Shown in pieces: positions 36,366 through 45,088 of a DNA stretch of 64,000 bases. Source of the stretch: Indioceanicola profundi (GTDB lineage Bacteria; Pseudomonadota; Alphaproteobacteria; Azospirillales; Azospirillaceae); the NCBI RefSeq assembly GCF_003568845.1, contig NZ_CP030127.1:775501-839500 (forward strand), written 5' to 3'. The notes beneath the pieces are model-generated. The model made no database searches and was not told where the DNA came from. It saw nothing but the letters and a program-made list of their open reading frames with translations. Numbering within the stretch: the first letter of the stretch is position 1; each line of letters starts with the position of its first letter. The translations under genes were made by a program, and so were the position numbers.

Positions 36366-37687
36366 TGGGCCGCCCTCGCCAATTGCGGAGCGAAGCGGCT
36401 TTCCATCTCCCGCCTCACCCGCACGGCCTCGCTGTCCAGCACCTCCACATCGCTCCACCGGACGATCTGGCCGGCGGGCACGTCGCGCAGCAGCTTGACC
36501 TTGTGGGCAAGCCCGATGGGGAGCGCGCCTTCCTCGGCGCTGCGCTGGGCCGGGATCACTTTGCCCCAGACGGTGTAGCCGCCCTCCCCATCCAGCATCT
36601 CGCCAGCCTTCAGCGGCCGCTTGGCGACCGAGGCGACATCGCCCACCCAGGCGCGGGTCTGGCCCGTCGGTTCCCCGCGCAGGGCGGCGGACAGGACGCT
36701 GATGCCAAGCTCCAGCCCGATCAGATGATAAGGCTTGTACATAGCGGCGTAGCGGCCGGTGCTGTCCGTCTTCAGCCCATATTGCCGGAAGCAGGCCGTT
36801 GCGTAATCGTTGGGCGCCTTCAGCACCACATAGACGCCCCAGCGCAGATCGCGGAAGACCGGCCGGCCGTCCCGCTCCAGGCTGCTGACCACCTCGACCA
36901 TGCCGTCACGCGGCAGAATGCCCCCAGCCTCACGCGCGCGCAGCACATGGGGCAGGTCGTCGACACCGCAGGGCGGAAAGCTGAGACCGTCGTCCGGCAC
37001 CGCCAACTCGCAGGCATTGGCGATGGCGGCCATTTCAATCGCCGACTTCGTTCCATCCAGGAAGCTGTTGAACATCTGGGCATTCATGCCACCGCGCCTG
37101 GCCTCCTCCGGCGTCAGGCCGTAATGGGACCAGACATCGTCGGGGGTGACGGCATGGTAAATCGGCAGGTACTTGGTGCCCTTGCCGGCCGCCGCCACCT
37201 CGAACCCGGTGGCGCGCGCCCAGTCCACCAGTTCCGAGGTGAGGGCCGGCTGGTCGCCATAGGCCATGGAGTAGACAACGCCCTTCGCCCGCGCCTCTTC
37301 CGCCAGAAGCGGGCCAGCCAGGACATCCGCCTCCACATTCACCATCACCACATGCTTGCCGGCCTGGATGCAGGCCTGGGCATGGGCGATGCCGGCGGCG
37401 GGGTGGCCGGTCGCCTCCACCACCACTTCCACATCAGGGTGTTGGCAGAGGGCCTTGCCATCCTGCAGGAACTCCGTCCGCTCTATGCGGGCGGCGTCCC
37501 ACCCCACGGTGGCGCAGGCGGAGCGGGCCCGGTCGGGGTCGAGGTCGGCGATGGCGGCGACCTCCAGCCCCGGCGTGGTCGGCACCTGGGACAGGAACAT
37601 GGAGCCGAACTTGCCGGCCCCGATCAACCCGACACGGACCGGCCTTCCCTTGGCGGCGCGCTCTTGCAAGAGGCGGTATAGGTTCAT
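36362..37687 (-). CDS. Predicted homoserine-dehydrogenase-like oxidoreductase with C-terminal SAF domain
   Basis: A 441-residue protein of the COG4091 type. The N-terminal Rossmann fold is VRVGLIGAGKFGSMFLSQV. The middle part has VVVEATGHPAAG, AGKHVVMVNVEADV, GDQPALTSELVDWA and AAGKGTKYLPIYH. The C-terminal part from about residue 370 is SAF-like (RPLKAGEMLDGEGGYTVWGK through LLRDVPAGQIVRWSDVEV). The true substrate of this group is not settled; it is not a normal homoserine dehydrogenase. It is flanked by an EctD-like dioxygenase and a hydroxyacid dehydrogenase, which points to catabolism of a small polyol, hydroxyacid or amino acid derivative. Confidence 0.75.
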   Translation of the reverse strand: MNLYRLLQERAAKGRPVRVGLIGAGKFGSMFLSQVPTTPGLEVAAIADLDPDRARSACATVGWDAARIERTEFLQDGKALCQHPDVEVVVEATGHPAAGIAHAQACIQAGKHVVMVNVEADVLAGPLLAEEARAKGVVYSMAYGDQPALTSELVDWARATGFEVAAAGKGTKYLPIYHAVTPDDVWSHYGLTPEEARRGGMNAQMFNSFLDGTKSAIEMAAIANACELAVPDDGLSFPPCGVDDLPHVLRAREAGGILPRDGMVEVVSSLERDGRPVFRDLRWGVYVVLKAPNDYATACFRQYGLKTDSTGRYAAMYKPYHLIGLELGISVLSAALRGEPTGQTRAWVGDVASVAKRPLKAGEMLDGEGGYTVWGKVIPAQRSAEEGALPIGLAHKVKLLRDVPAGQIVRWSDVEVLDSEAVRVRREMESRFAPQLARAAQ

Positions 37688-37714
37688 GCGCTGTCTCTCC
37701 CTGTTTTCTTATTG

Positions 37715-38518
37715 TTATTCGGCGGCTAGGACCGGTTGTTGCCGTGCCAGTTGAAGCAGGGCGTCGTCGCTCGACGGCTCGATCGGCGTGAAGTCGCGGT
37801 GCGCGATCCAGTCCGGCCGGGTCGGAGTTCGAATGTAGTTCGAAACGGCGTTGAGCGTCAGATAGACAATGGTGCGGCCATAGGGGGTGATGTTGCCGGC
37901 GCTACCATGGACCAGGTTGCCATGGAACATCAGCACGCCGCCCGGCTTGCCGACCGGGGCAACGATCCCGCCCTCCTCCACCAGACGCGTCACCGTGGCC
38001 TGATCCAGCGTCCAGAGCGGGTAGGAGGTAGTCTGAAGGTCGTGGCCCGCCGGCAGCACGCCTTCCTTATGGCTCTTCGGAACCAGCATCAGAGGGCCGT
38101 TGATCGGCATCACCTCGTCGATGAAGACGGCGATGTTCATGGCCTTCGGCTCCGGCATGCCGTCGTCGCGCGCCCAGGTGCCGTAATCCTGGTGCCATTG
38201 CCAGACATCGCCGTTGAAGGCTGCCTTGGCGTTCACCTTGAACTGGTGCATGTACAGCTTCTCGCCGAAAAGCTGCTCCACCGGTTCGATCAGGCGCGGG
38301 TGCCGGCCCAGGATGCCGAAGGCGTCATTGTAGGTGTGGGCGGCGAAGGCGGTGCGGGGTGCGCCCGATTTCTCCCGCCAAACCTCCTGCCGGTCGGTGG
38401 CGTAGATGGCCTGCGCCTCGCGGCGGAGCAGGGCCACCTCCTCCTCCGAGAAGCATTCGGGCAGGAACAGCCAGCCCTGCTCATCGAAGTCGGCGAGCTG
38501 CTGAGGGGAAAGCTTCAT
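37715..38518 (-). CDS. Phytanoyl-CoA dioxygenase-family hydroxylase, ectoine hydroxylase-like
   Basis: A 267-residue Fe(II)/2-oxoglutarate dioxygenase. GDVWQWHQDYGTWARDDGMP contains the HxD iron ligands, and FHGNLVHGSAGN with YGRTIVYLTLNAVSN the distal His and 2-oxoglutarate Arg. These segments and TSYPLWTLD and PDWIAHRDFTPI closely resemble ectoine 5-hydroxylase EctD, but no ectABC genes are nearby and the operon looks catabolic. GGAGG precedes ATG 38518. The substrate is unknown. Confidence 0.8.
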   Translation of the reverse strand: MKLSPQQLADFDEQGWLFLPECFSEEEVALLRREAQAIYATDRQEVWREKSGAPRTAFAAHTYNDAFGILGRHPRLIEPVEQLFGEKLYMHQFKVNAKAAFNGDVWQWHQDYGTWARDDGMPEPKAMNIAVFIDEVMPINGPLMLVPKSHKEGVLPAGHDLQTTSYPLWTLDQATVTRLVEEGGIVAPVGKPGGVLMFHGNLVHGSAGNITPYGRTIVYLTLNAVSNYIRTPTRPDWIAHRDFTPIEPSSDDALLQLARQQPVLAAE

Positions 38519-38579
38519 GGCGTGAATCCTCCGTCTATCCGGCTCTTGACGGCCGTGATGGGTTGGAGCGGCCGCCTTC

Positions 38580-39281
38580 TCAAGCAGCGGTCCGCCGGGA
38601 CAGGCGCAACACGGTTTCGTTCCGTGCACGGTCGGTATGGCGGCGGGCGGCCTCCGCCGCCCTGTCGCCATCCCCCGCCAGGATAGCGAAGAGGATGGCG
38701 GCGTGTTCCGCCCAGATAACGGGCCGGCCGGCGGCATCCGCCAGCACCATGCCCATGGACCGTTTCAGGTGCGGCCACTGAGCCGCCACCGTCTCCTCCA
38801 CGGCGCTGTTGCCGCTGAGACGGTAGATAGCGCTGTGAAAGGCTACGTCCGCCTCAATATAGGACCCGACGCCGGCCTCGGGCCCGAGCTCCTGACCGGC
38901 GGCCAGGGCAGTACGGACGGCATCGACCTCCGCCGCCGCGGCGGCCTTGCGCGCCACCCGCTCCGCCGCCAATCGGGCGGCAAGCTGCTCGATCACCGTG
39001 CGCACCTGATAGAGGTCGTTGATGCGGGCAGCCTCCACATGGGCCACGATCAGGCCTCGCTTCCCGGACTGTTCCAGCAGGCGCTCCCGCCTCAGCAGTT
39101 GCAAAGCATGGCTGATCGGCTGGCGGGAGACGCCCAGCATCTCCGCCAACTCCCCCTGGCGGATGCGGTGCCCCGCCGGCAGGGTGCCATCGACTATGGC
39201 CGTCAGGAGCCGCTGATGAACCTGATTGATCAGAATCGGCTGGTTGCCAAGTGGCTCCATCAGCGGCCCTGCCCTGAACAT
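38580..39281 (-). CDS. GntR-family regulator with FCD domain
   Basis: A 233-residue regulator. The winged helix spans about 15-80 (NQVHQRLLTAIVDGTLPAGH, LGVSRQPISHALQLL) and a helical FCD domain follows. It is upstream of, and probably controls, the EctD-like/SAF/hydroxyacid dehydrogenase operon. The ATG at 39281 touches a perfect 16-bp palindrome; starting at ATG 39260 would leave that site 24 bp upstream, which is more natural, so the start is uncertain. Confidence 0.82.
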   Translation of the reverse strand: MFRAGPLMEPLGNQPILINQVHQRLLTAIVDGTLPAGHRIRQGELAEMLGVSRQPISHALQLLRRERLLEQSGKRGLIVAHVEAARINDLYQVRTVIEQLAARLAAERVARKAAAAAEVDAVRTALAAGQELGPEAGVGSYIEADVAFHSAIYRLSGNSAVEETVAAQWPHLKRSMGMVLADAAGRPVIWAEHAAILFAILAGDGDRAAEAARRHTDRARNETVLRLSRRTAA

Positions 39282-39284
39282 GGA

Positions 39285-39300
39285 ATTCGGAATTCCGAAT
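39285..39300. promoter_or_regulatory. Perfect 16-bp palindrome, probable GntR operator
   Basis: ATTCGGAATTCCGAAT is fully self-complementary and lies immediately upstream of the GntR gene. It is also less than 200 bp from the phosphate transporter start on the other strand. Autoregulation by the adjacent FCD-type regulator is the likeliest role. Confidence 0.6.
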
Positions 39301-39466
39301 GCGAAGACAGTGTCACCTTGCCGCGGCTTTGGTCAAGTCTGCCCGGCGTCAGCAGCGGCGGCAATTAAGGGTGAGCTCCGCTCCGATACTGCCCTCTTTT
39401 TAGGTGCTGCGCGAACCAGAGCCGGGAAATCAGCGTTGAACGGCGTTGGCGAAGAGGGAGTGCAGG

Positions 39467-40987
39467 TTGGCTCAGCTTTCCCCATCACTGAAGAAGCATG
39501 CCTTGGAGCAGGATCGGCGCGGGCCGGCGAAGGGTTTCAAACCGGGCGTATCCGGGTTCCTTCCAATCGGGTTGAGCCTGGGATTCCTGGCACTCGTCGC
39601 AGCTGTCGCAGCAAGCAGCGCTGGCTCGGTGACTGGCAGCTGGCTGATCGTCGGGGCGGCTGTGATCGGCGGCTACATGGCGCTGAACATCGGGGCCAAC
39701 GATGTTGCTAATAACATGGCCCCGGTGGTTGCCGCGCGTGCGCTGACCATGGGCGGAGCGCTGGCCGTTGCCGCGGTGTTCGAGGCCGCCGGCGCCCTGC
39801 TGGCCGGAGCCGACGTGGTGGAGACGGTGAGCCGGGGCATCATCAACCCCGCCGGCATCGCCACGAGCGGCATCTTCGTGGCGGTGATGATGGCAGCCCT
39901 GCTCGGGGCGGCACTATGGCTCAACCTTGCGACCTATGTGGGCGCTCCGGTCTCGACCACCCACTCCATCGTCGGGGGCGTACTGGGCGCCGGACTGGCG
40001 GCCGCCGGGCTGGAGGTGGTGAACTGGCCGGTGCTGGCCGCCATTGTGGCAAGTTGGGTTGTATCACCGGTGCTGGGCGGCATCCTGGCCGCCTTGCTGC
40101 TGGCCGTCCTGAACAGGCTGATCCTGCAGGCGCAGGACCGCATCGCCGCATCCAGGTTTTGGGTGCCGGTCGTGGTCGGAGCCACGGCAGCGACATTCGC
40201 CGCCTATCTGATCCAGAAGGGTCTATCGCGGGTATGGAAGCCTGACACGATCCTAATGTTGGCCTTGGTGGCAGGGATCTTCGTGCTGGTCGCCTGGATT
40301 GCCCGCATGCTGGTCGACCGTCAGGCGCCGTTGTTGGAGAACAGTAAAAAGGGGGTGGGAACCCTGTTCGCGATTCCGTTGATCGTGTCCGCGGCCATCC
40401 TCTCCTTCGCCCATGGCGCAAACGATGTGGCCAATGCCATCGGTCCGCTGGCCGCCATCGTTTCCTCCGTCCAGGGCACGGTGGGTGAGAAGGTCCAGGT
40501 ACCGGGCTGGATCATGGTCATCGGCGCCCTGGGCCTGTCGGCGGGCCTTGCCCTGTTCGGCCCGCGGCTGATCCACATGGTGGGGCAGCAGATCACACGA
40601 CTGACGCCGGTGCGGGCCTTCTGCGTGGCTGTGGCCGCCGCGGCTACGGTGCTTGCCGCCTCGGCTCTAGGGCTCCCCGTCAGCTCCACCCACATCGCCG
40701 TCGGGGCGATCTTCGGGGTAGGGCTGGCGCGGGAATATTACGGCAGTCGTGGCGGGCACCTGAAGCGCGCCCGTCGGGAACGGGAGGCATCGCTGTCGAC
40801 ATCGGTCGCCCAGATTTCCGCCCTTCCCGCCGCCCCGGGGAAGGAGAAGCGGCGCCGGCGGAAACTGGTCCGCCGACGCCATCTGCTCACCATTGTCACG
40901 GCATGGCTGGTTACGGTGCCGCTGACGGCGCTGCTGAGCGCCGTGCTATTCCATGTGACGCGACTGCTGACCGGCCCTGTTTCTTGA
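39467..40987 (+). CDS. Inorganic phosphate transporter, Pit family
   Basis: A 506-residue polytopic membrane protein. The two Pit signatures GANDVANNMAPVV and FAHGANDVANAIGPLAA are present in the two halves, with GAPVSTTHSIVGG and GLPVSSTHIAVGAIFG. A hydrophilic cytoplasmic segment near residues 425-470 is rich in Arg. TTG 39467 is proposed as start because GAGGGAG lies 6 nt before it; TTG 39446 would add 7 residues. PhoU-like partners are absent. It imports metal-phosphate with protons. Confidence 0.88.
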   Translation: MAQLSPSLKKHALEQDRRGPAKGFKPGVSGFLPIGLSLGFLALVAAVAASSAGSVTGSWLIVGAAVIGGYMALNIGANDVANNMAPVVAARALTMGGALAVAAVFEAAGALLAGADVVETVSRGIINPAGIATSGIFVAVMMAALLGAALWLNLATYVGAPVSTTHSIVGGVLGAGLAAAGLEVVNWPVLAAIVASWVVSPVLGGILAALLLAVLNRLILQAQDRIAASRFWVPVVVGATAATFAAYLIQKGLSRVWKPDTILMLALVAGIFVLVAWIARMLVDRQAPLLENSKKGVGTLFAIPLIVSAAILSFAHGANDVANAIGPLAAIVSSVQGTVGEKVQVPGWIMVIGALGLSAGLALFGPRLIHMVGQQITRLTPVRAFCVAVAAAATVLAASALGLPVSSTHIAVGAIFGVGLAREYYGSRGGHLKRARREREASLSTSVAQISALPAAPGKEKRRRRKLVRRRHLLTIVTAWLVTVPLTALLSAVLFHVTRLLTGPVS

Positions 40988-40993
40988 AGCCGG

Positions 40994-42448
40994 TCAGGCG
41001 GCGGTGGCGACGGGATTGGCCGTGGCAGCCTGGGCCTTGCGGCGCAGGTAGGTATGAATGTGTTCCGCCACGTCGCGGCCGTCGCGGATTCCCCAGACCA
41101 CCAGACTGGCCCCCCGCACGATGTCTCCAGCCGCGAAGACGCCGTCCAGGCTGGTCATCATGGTGCGGAAATCGATGGATACGGTGCCCCATCGGGTGAC
41201 CTTCAGATTGGCGTCCCCGAACAGAATCGGCAGATCCTCCGGCTCGAAGCCCAGAGCTTTGATGACCAGATCGGCCGGGAGGGTGAATTCCGATCCCGGC
41301 ACCGGTTGCGGGGTCTGCCGGCCGGCGGCATCGACGACGCCGAGATGGATGCGGGACGCCAGCATGCCCTGCACCCGGCTGTCGCCGTGGAAGGCCTCAG
41401 GCGCGGTTTGCCAGACCAGCTCCACGCCTTCCTCCTCCGCATGGGACACCTCGCGCTGGGAGCCCGGCATGTTTCTGCGGTCACGGCGGTAGACGCATTT
41501 CACCGATTTGGCGCCCTGACGGATCGCTGTGCGGACGCAGTCCATGGCCGTGTCGCCGCCGCCGATCACCACCACATCCTTGCCGGCTGCCTTCAGGCGA
41601 CCGCTCTCATAATCCACCACCGTGTCGCCCAACCCAACCCGGTTATTGGCGATCAGGTAGTCCAGAGCCGGCACGATCCCGTCCAGCGTGCTGCCCGGCG
41701 CGCGAATGTCGCGCGCTTTGTAGACGCCGGTGGCGATCAACACCGCATCATGCCGCTGCCTCAGTTCCGCGAGGGTAATATTGCGTCCGACATCGGTGCC
41801 GGGGTGAAAGCGTACCCCCTGCTCCTCCAGCCACGCGATCCGGCGGAGTACGATGAACTTCTCCAGCTTGAAGCTGGGGATACCGTAGATCATCAGCCCG
41901 CCCATGCGGTCGTGCCGGTCATAGACATCAACGCTGTAGCCCTTGGCCCGCAGCATCTCCGCCGCCGCCAGCCCGGCCGGGCCGGCGCCGATGATTCCGA
42001 CCGACTGGTCGCGCTCTCGCAAAGGCAGGCGCGGCTTCACCCACCCCTTCTCGAAGGCCGTGTCGGTGATGTAGCGCTCAATGGTGCCGATGGTCACGGT
42101 GCCGTGGCGGGACTGCTCAATCGTGCAGTTGCCCTCACACAGCCGGTCCTGCGGGCAGATGCGGCCGCAGATTTCCGGAAATGTATTGGTCGCGGAGGCG
42201 ATCTCATAGGCCTCCTCCAGCCGCCCCTCCGCCGTGAAGCGCAGCCAGTCGGGAATGTTGTTGTGCAGCGGGCAGTGCACCTGACAGAAGGGCACTCCGC
42301 ATTGGGAGCAGCGTCCGGCCTGTTCACCAGCTCGGTCCTGGTGAAAGCCGGGATAGATTTCGTTGAAGTCGTGCCGACGCTCTTCGGCCGACCGCTTGTC
42401 GGGCATCCTCATCTCGGTATGGACGAAACCGAGCATTCTGTGCGCCAT
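40994..42448 (-). CDS. gltD: Glutamate synthase small subunit (GltD-type)
   Basis: A 484-residue FAD/NADPH oxidoreductase. The N-terminal double cluster domain has CSQCGVPFCQVHCPLHNN and CGRICPQDRLCEGNCTIEQ, then GIIGAGPAGLAAAE (FAD) and VIGGGDTAMDCVRTA (NADPH). Family members feed electrons to GltB for glutamate synthesis. No gltB is adjacent in this window, and the genes on both sides are unrelated, so this may be a second, stand-alone copy that reduces another partner. Confidence 0.88.
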   Translation of the reverse strand: MAHRMLGFVHTEMRMPDKRSAEERRHDFNEIYPGFHQDRAGEQAGRCSQCGVPFCQVHCPLHNNIPDWLRFTAEGRLEEAYEIASATNTFPEICGRICPQDRLCEGNCTIEQSRHGTVTIGTIERYITDTAFEKGWVKPRLPLRERDQSVGIIGAGPAGLAAAEMLRAKGYSVDVYDRHDRMGGLMIYGIPSFKLEKFIVLRRIAWLEEQGVRFHPGTDVGRNITLAELRQRHDAVLIATGVYKARDIRAPGSTLDGIVPALDYLIANNRVGLGDTVVDYESGRLKAAGKDVVVIGGGDTAMDCVRTAIRQGAKSVKCVYRRDRRNMPGSQREVSHAEEEGVELVWQTAPEAFHGDSRVQGMLASRIHLGVVDAAGRQTPQPVPGSEFTLPADLVIKALGFEPEDLPILFGDANLKVTRWGTVSIDFRTMMTSLDGVFAAGDIVRGASLVVWGIRDGRDVAEHIHTYLRRKAQAATANPVATAA

Positions 42449-42487
42449 CAGCCGCTCCTCTTCTGCGCTCGCGTGCTGGAGACCCGC

Positions 42488-42733
42488 TTAAGATTCGCCC
42501 CTACGGGTGGGATCGGTCACCAGATGGGACGTGGTGCTGGCCGGCGGGTGCGGCACGGCGTTATCCCGGCCCCGGTTCACATCGGCGCTCTCCGGAGCGA
42601 TATCGGCGACGGCGTCATGGTCGAGGCGCTTTGCCTCTTCAATCAGTTCCCGGCCCTGGGGATCGCCCTGCTTGAGCTTGCGGGCGCCCTCCTCGGCCAT
42701 TTCTCTCGCTTGGTCGATATTGTCTTCGGCCAT
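42488..42733 (-). CDS. Small hydrophilic conserved-looking protein, 81 aa
   Basis: An 81-residue acidic, mostly helical protein (MAEDNIDQAREMAEEGARKL...) with a flexible C-terminus. GGAGG lies 8 nt before ATG 42733, and the frame ends 39 bp before gltD. No membrane segment or known motif. I do not recognise the family; it may be a general stress protein of the small charged kind seen elsewhere in this window. Confidence 0.6.
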   Translation of the reverse strand: MAEDNIDQAREMAEEGARKLKQGDPQGRELIEEAKRLDHDAVADIAPESADVNRGRDNAVPHPPASTTSHLVTDPTRRGES

Positions 42734-42937
42734 TGCAGGATCCTCCACCCGTCAAACCAGCAGCAACAGGCTCTGGCCGGGGTTGTTCCCCCTGCTTGGG
42801 CCAGGGATGGTGCAGCGCACGCGACACCGGCCGATGTTGTTGGTTTCCGTACACGGCTGTAAGCGCCGATTTTTCCGGAATGGAAGCTTCCAGGCCTTTT
42901 GTACTTCGCAGGATCGAACAGCAGGACGGATCGAGAG

Positions 42938-43732
42938 ATGAAGATCGAGCTGAACGGTAAGACCGCCATCATCACCGGCTCCACCGCGGGCATCGGCTAT
43001 GCGATTGCAAAGGGCTTGGCCGGGGCCGGAGCATCAGTAGTCCTGAACGGACGCAGGCAGGACACGGTGGATGAGGCGGTCGGCCGACTGACGAGCGAAG
43101 TGGCGGACGTGGAAGCGCGCGGCATTGCCGCCGACCTCGGCACGGCGGAGGGCTGCAACGCCCTTGTCTCCGCCGTTCCGGACGCGGACATCCTGGTCAA
43201 CAATGTCGGAATCTTCGGCCCACAGGATTTCTTCGACACGCCCGATGAGGTGTGGGAGCGGTTCCTGGCAGTGAACGTGCTGTCCGGCGTGCGGCTTTCA
43301 CGGGCCTATCTGCCCGGAATGGTGAAGCGGGGTTGGGGCCGGGTGCTGTTCCTGTCGTCGGAATCGGCGCTGAACATCCCGGCCGACATGATCCATTACG
43401 GGGTCACCAAGACCGCGGACTTGTCATTGGCGCGCGGTCTTGCCAAGCGGATGGCGGGCACTGGCGTCACGGTGAACGCCATTCTGCCCGGCCCGACCCT
43501 GTCCGACGGTCTGGAGGCCATGCTGAAGGAGGAGCAGGAAAAATCCGGAAAGCCGATTGAGCAGGTAGCCGCCGACTTTGTGATGGCCAACCGCCCCAGC
43601 TCCATTATCCGCCGCGCGGCGACAGTAGAGGAAGTGGCGAACCTCGCCGTCTATGTGGCTTCCCCCCTCTCCTCTGCCACGACGGGCGCTGCCTTGCGCG
43701 TGGATGGCGGAGTGGTGGAGACGCTCGCTTAG
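42938..43732 (+). CDS. Short-chain dehydrogenase/reductase
   Basis: A 264-residue classical SDR. TGSTAGIGYAIAKGL is the NAD(P) loop, NNVGIFG the NNAG-type motif, and the Ser-Tyr-Lys triad appears as SSESA and YGVTK. LPGPTLSDG follows. Residues about 190-220 hold a longer helical insert (LEAMLKEEQEKSGKPIEQVA). The Asn/Arg after the second strand (LNGRRQD) suggests NADP(H). The substrate is unknown; 3-oxoacyl reductase annotations are common for such proteins. Single gene with GAGAG before ATG. Confidence 0.88.
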   Translation: MKIELNGKTAIITGSTAGIGYAIAKGLAGAGASVVLNGRRQDTVDEAVGRLTSEVADVEARGIAADLGTAEGCNALVSAVPDADILVNNVGIFGPQDFFDTPDEVWERFLAVNVLSGVRLSRAYLPGMVKRGWGRVLFLSSESALNIPADMIHYGVTKTADLSLARGLAKRMAGTGVTVNAILPGPTLSDGLEAMLKEEQEKSGKPIEQVAADFVMANRPSSIIRRAATVEEVANLAVYVASPLSSATTGAALRVDGGVVETLA

Positions 43733-44045
43733 CCGGTCGGTACCGCTGCACTGGCCGCAAGGGAGCATTGCTGCATCTGCAAAGACCGCGATGCAACATT
43801 ACGGCGCCTTTCTGAAAGCCGCAGGATTCCAAGGTTCTCCGAGGTTTGGGTGGGATTTCCTTGCTGGATCGTCATTTCAGAAACCGAATGGTTCGAGAAA
43901 AAAGGGCTTCCCATGCTGCGGTGCAATACGTAATGTCTGTCTCGCGGCGTTCGCGCCGCACGCCTTCTTGGGCGTTTCCTCCCTAAACTCAGGCCGCCGT
44001 TACTGGCGGCCTTTTTTCTTTTCAGGGTTCTGGCAGGCAGCGAAC
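43733..44045. other. Intergenic region of 313 bp
   Basis: No protein gene. The right half contains the second candidate small RNA and its possible promoter. Its terminator could also end the SDR transcript and faces the LysR gene. Confidence 0.6.
43943..44022 (+). ncRNA. Candidate anti-Shine-Dalgarno small RNA, copy 2
   Basis: Hairpin GCGGCG-UUCG-CGCCGC (43944-43959) is followed by a 5-bp hairpin (43960-43975), an unpaired UUCCUCCCUAAACUCA (43976-43991) and a 7-bp terminator stem (43992-43998 with 44005-44011) ending TTTTTTCTTTT. The 17-nt block TCCTCCCTAAACTCAGG (43977-43993) is identical to copy 1 on the other strand at 15682-15698. The possible promoter TTCCCA-N17-TAATGT (43908-43936) is weak. 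The stable UUCG tetraloop hairpin and shared loop argue for an RNA gene rather than only the terminator of the SDR gene. Confidence 0.65.
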
Positions 44046-44987
44046 TCAGCCCGGATCGGCCCTTCCCTTCATCCCGGCCAGTTCGGCCCGGATGAACTCG
44101 CGGAAGACGCGCACACGGGCCGGCATCTCCCGGCCGCCCAGACTGATGGCGTGCAGCTTCGCCTCCAGCCATGTCCAGCCAGGCAGAACCTGGACCAGAC
44201 TCCCAGATGCGACCGAGGCCGCCGCAACGACGTCCGGCACCGGGCCGATTCCTCCGCCAGCGGCGACGATCCGCAGAACGCTGGAAAAGTCGGTCGTGCG
44301 GATCACCGGACGGGCCAGCACCTGCTCCATCCGCCCTTTCCGGTCGCTGAGGCCGATCTGCATCGCACCTACGGCGCCATGGGCCAGGACGAGATCATGG
44401 CCGGAGAGGTCGGCCGGCATCTGCGGTTCCCCCCGCGCGGCGAGATAGACGGGAGAGGCATAGAGGCTGGCGCAGAAGGTGGCGAGTTCGGACGCGCGGT
44501 AGCCCATGTCGGGCAAGGCGGTGGAGGAGGCGCGCAAGGCCAAGTCGATTCGGTTCGCCGCGAGGTCAAGCGGGGAGTCGGTCAGCAGCAACTCCACCAT
44601 GATCTGCGGATGCAGTGCGCGGAAGCGGACCACGAGTTCTGACAGCACCTCAAGCCCGATATCCAGCGAGGCCGTCACGCGAAGATGACCGGATGGTACG
44701 GAGCGGGAGGATCGCGCCCCCTCCGCCGCGTCGTCCAGCAGCCGGAGGCCATCGCGGGCCTTGATGTAGAAGGCCGCACCCTCCTCGGTGGGAGTCACGG
44801 CCCGCGGCGTGCGTGCCAGCAGCCCGACGCCGAGATGCCGCTCCAGCCGCGATACTCGCCGGCTAACCCCGCCCTTGGTTTCCCCCAGTAGCCGTGCCGC
44901 TGCCGACACAGTGCCGAACTCCACGACAGCGCAGAAGGCGCGTATATCGTCCAATGACCCGCCGATGGTTTCCGCTTCGTCAACCAT
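44046..44987 (-). CDS. LysR-family transcriptional regulator
   Basis: A 313-residue regulator. The helix-turn-helix (AFCAVVEFGTVSAAARLLGE then KGGVSRRVSRLERHLGVGLL) is at about residues 17-70, followed by a type 2 periplasmic-binding-like effector domain (LRVTASLDIGLEVLSELVVRF). It is divergent from the DoxX and DODA-type dioxygenase genes with 101 bp between them, so these are its likely targets. Confidence 0.88.
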   Translation of the reverse strand: MVDEAETIGGSLDDIRAFCAVVEFGTVSAAARLLGETKGGVSRRVSRLERHLGVGLLARTPRAVTPTEEGAAFYIKARDGLRLLDDAAEGARSSRSVPSGHLRVTASLDIGLEVLSELVVRFRALHPQIMVELLLTDSPLDLAANRIDLALRASSTALPDMGYRASELATFCASLYASPVYLAARGEPQMPADLSGHDLVLAHGAVGAMQIGLSDRKGRMEQVLARPVIRTTDFSSVLRIVAAGGGIGPVPDVVAAASVASGSLVQVLPGWTWLEAKLHAISLGGREMPARVRVFREFIRAELAGMKGRADPG

Positions 44988-45066
44988 GTGTTCCAAACCA
45001 GCCGTCTCCCGCGCTCCCGGAAACCATAGCACATTCAGGCCCAGACAACGGCGCGATCCGCAGCGC

Positions 45067-45079
45067 CCATTTAAAATGG
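45067..45079. promoter_or_regulatory. Short palindrome in the LysR/DoxX spacer
   Basis: CCATTTAAAATGG is symmetrical around a central A and lies just before the doxX ribosome-binding site. It may be part of a LysR site or of the -10 region. Confidence 0.3.
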
Positions 45080-45088
45080 AGACCTGAC

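Noticed and set aside
41054-42862. Plus-strand frame of 602 codons opposite gltD
   Set aside because: Shadow of gltD, which has all expected cysteine and nucleotide-binding motifs.
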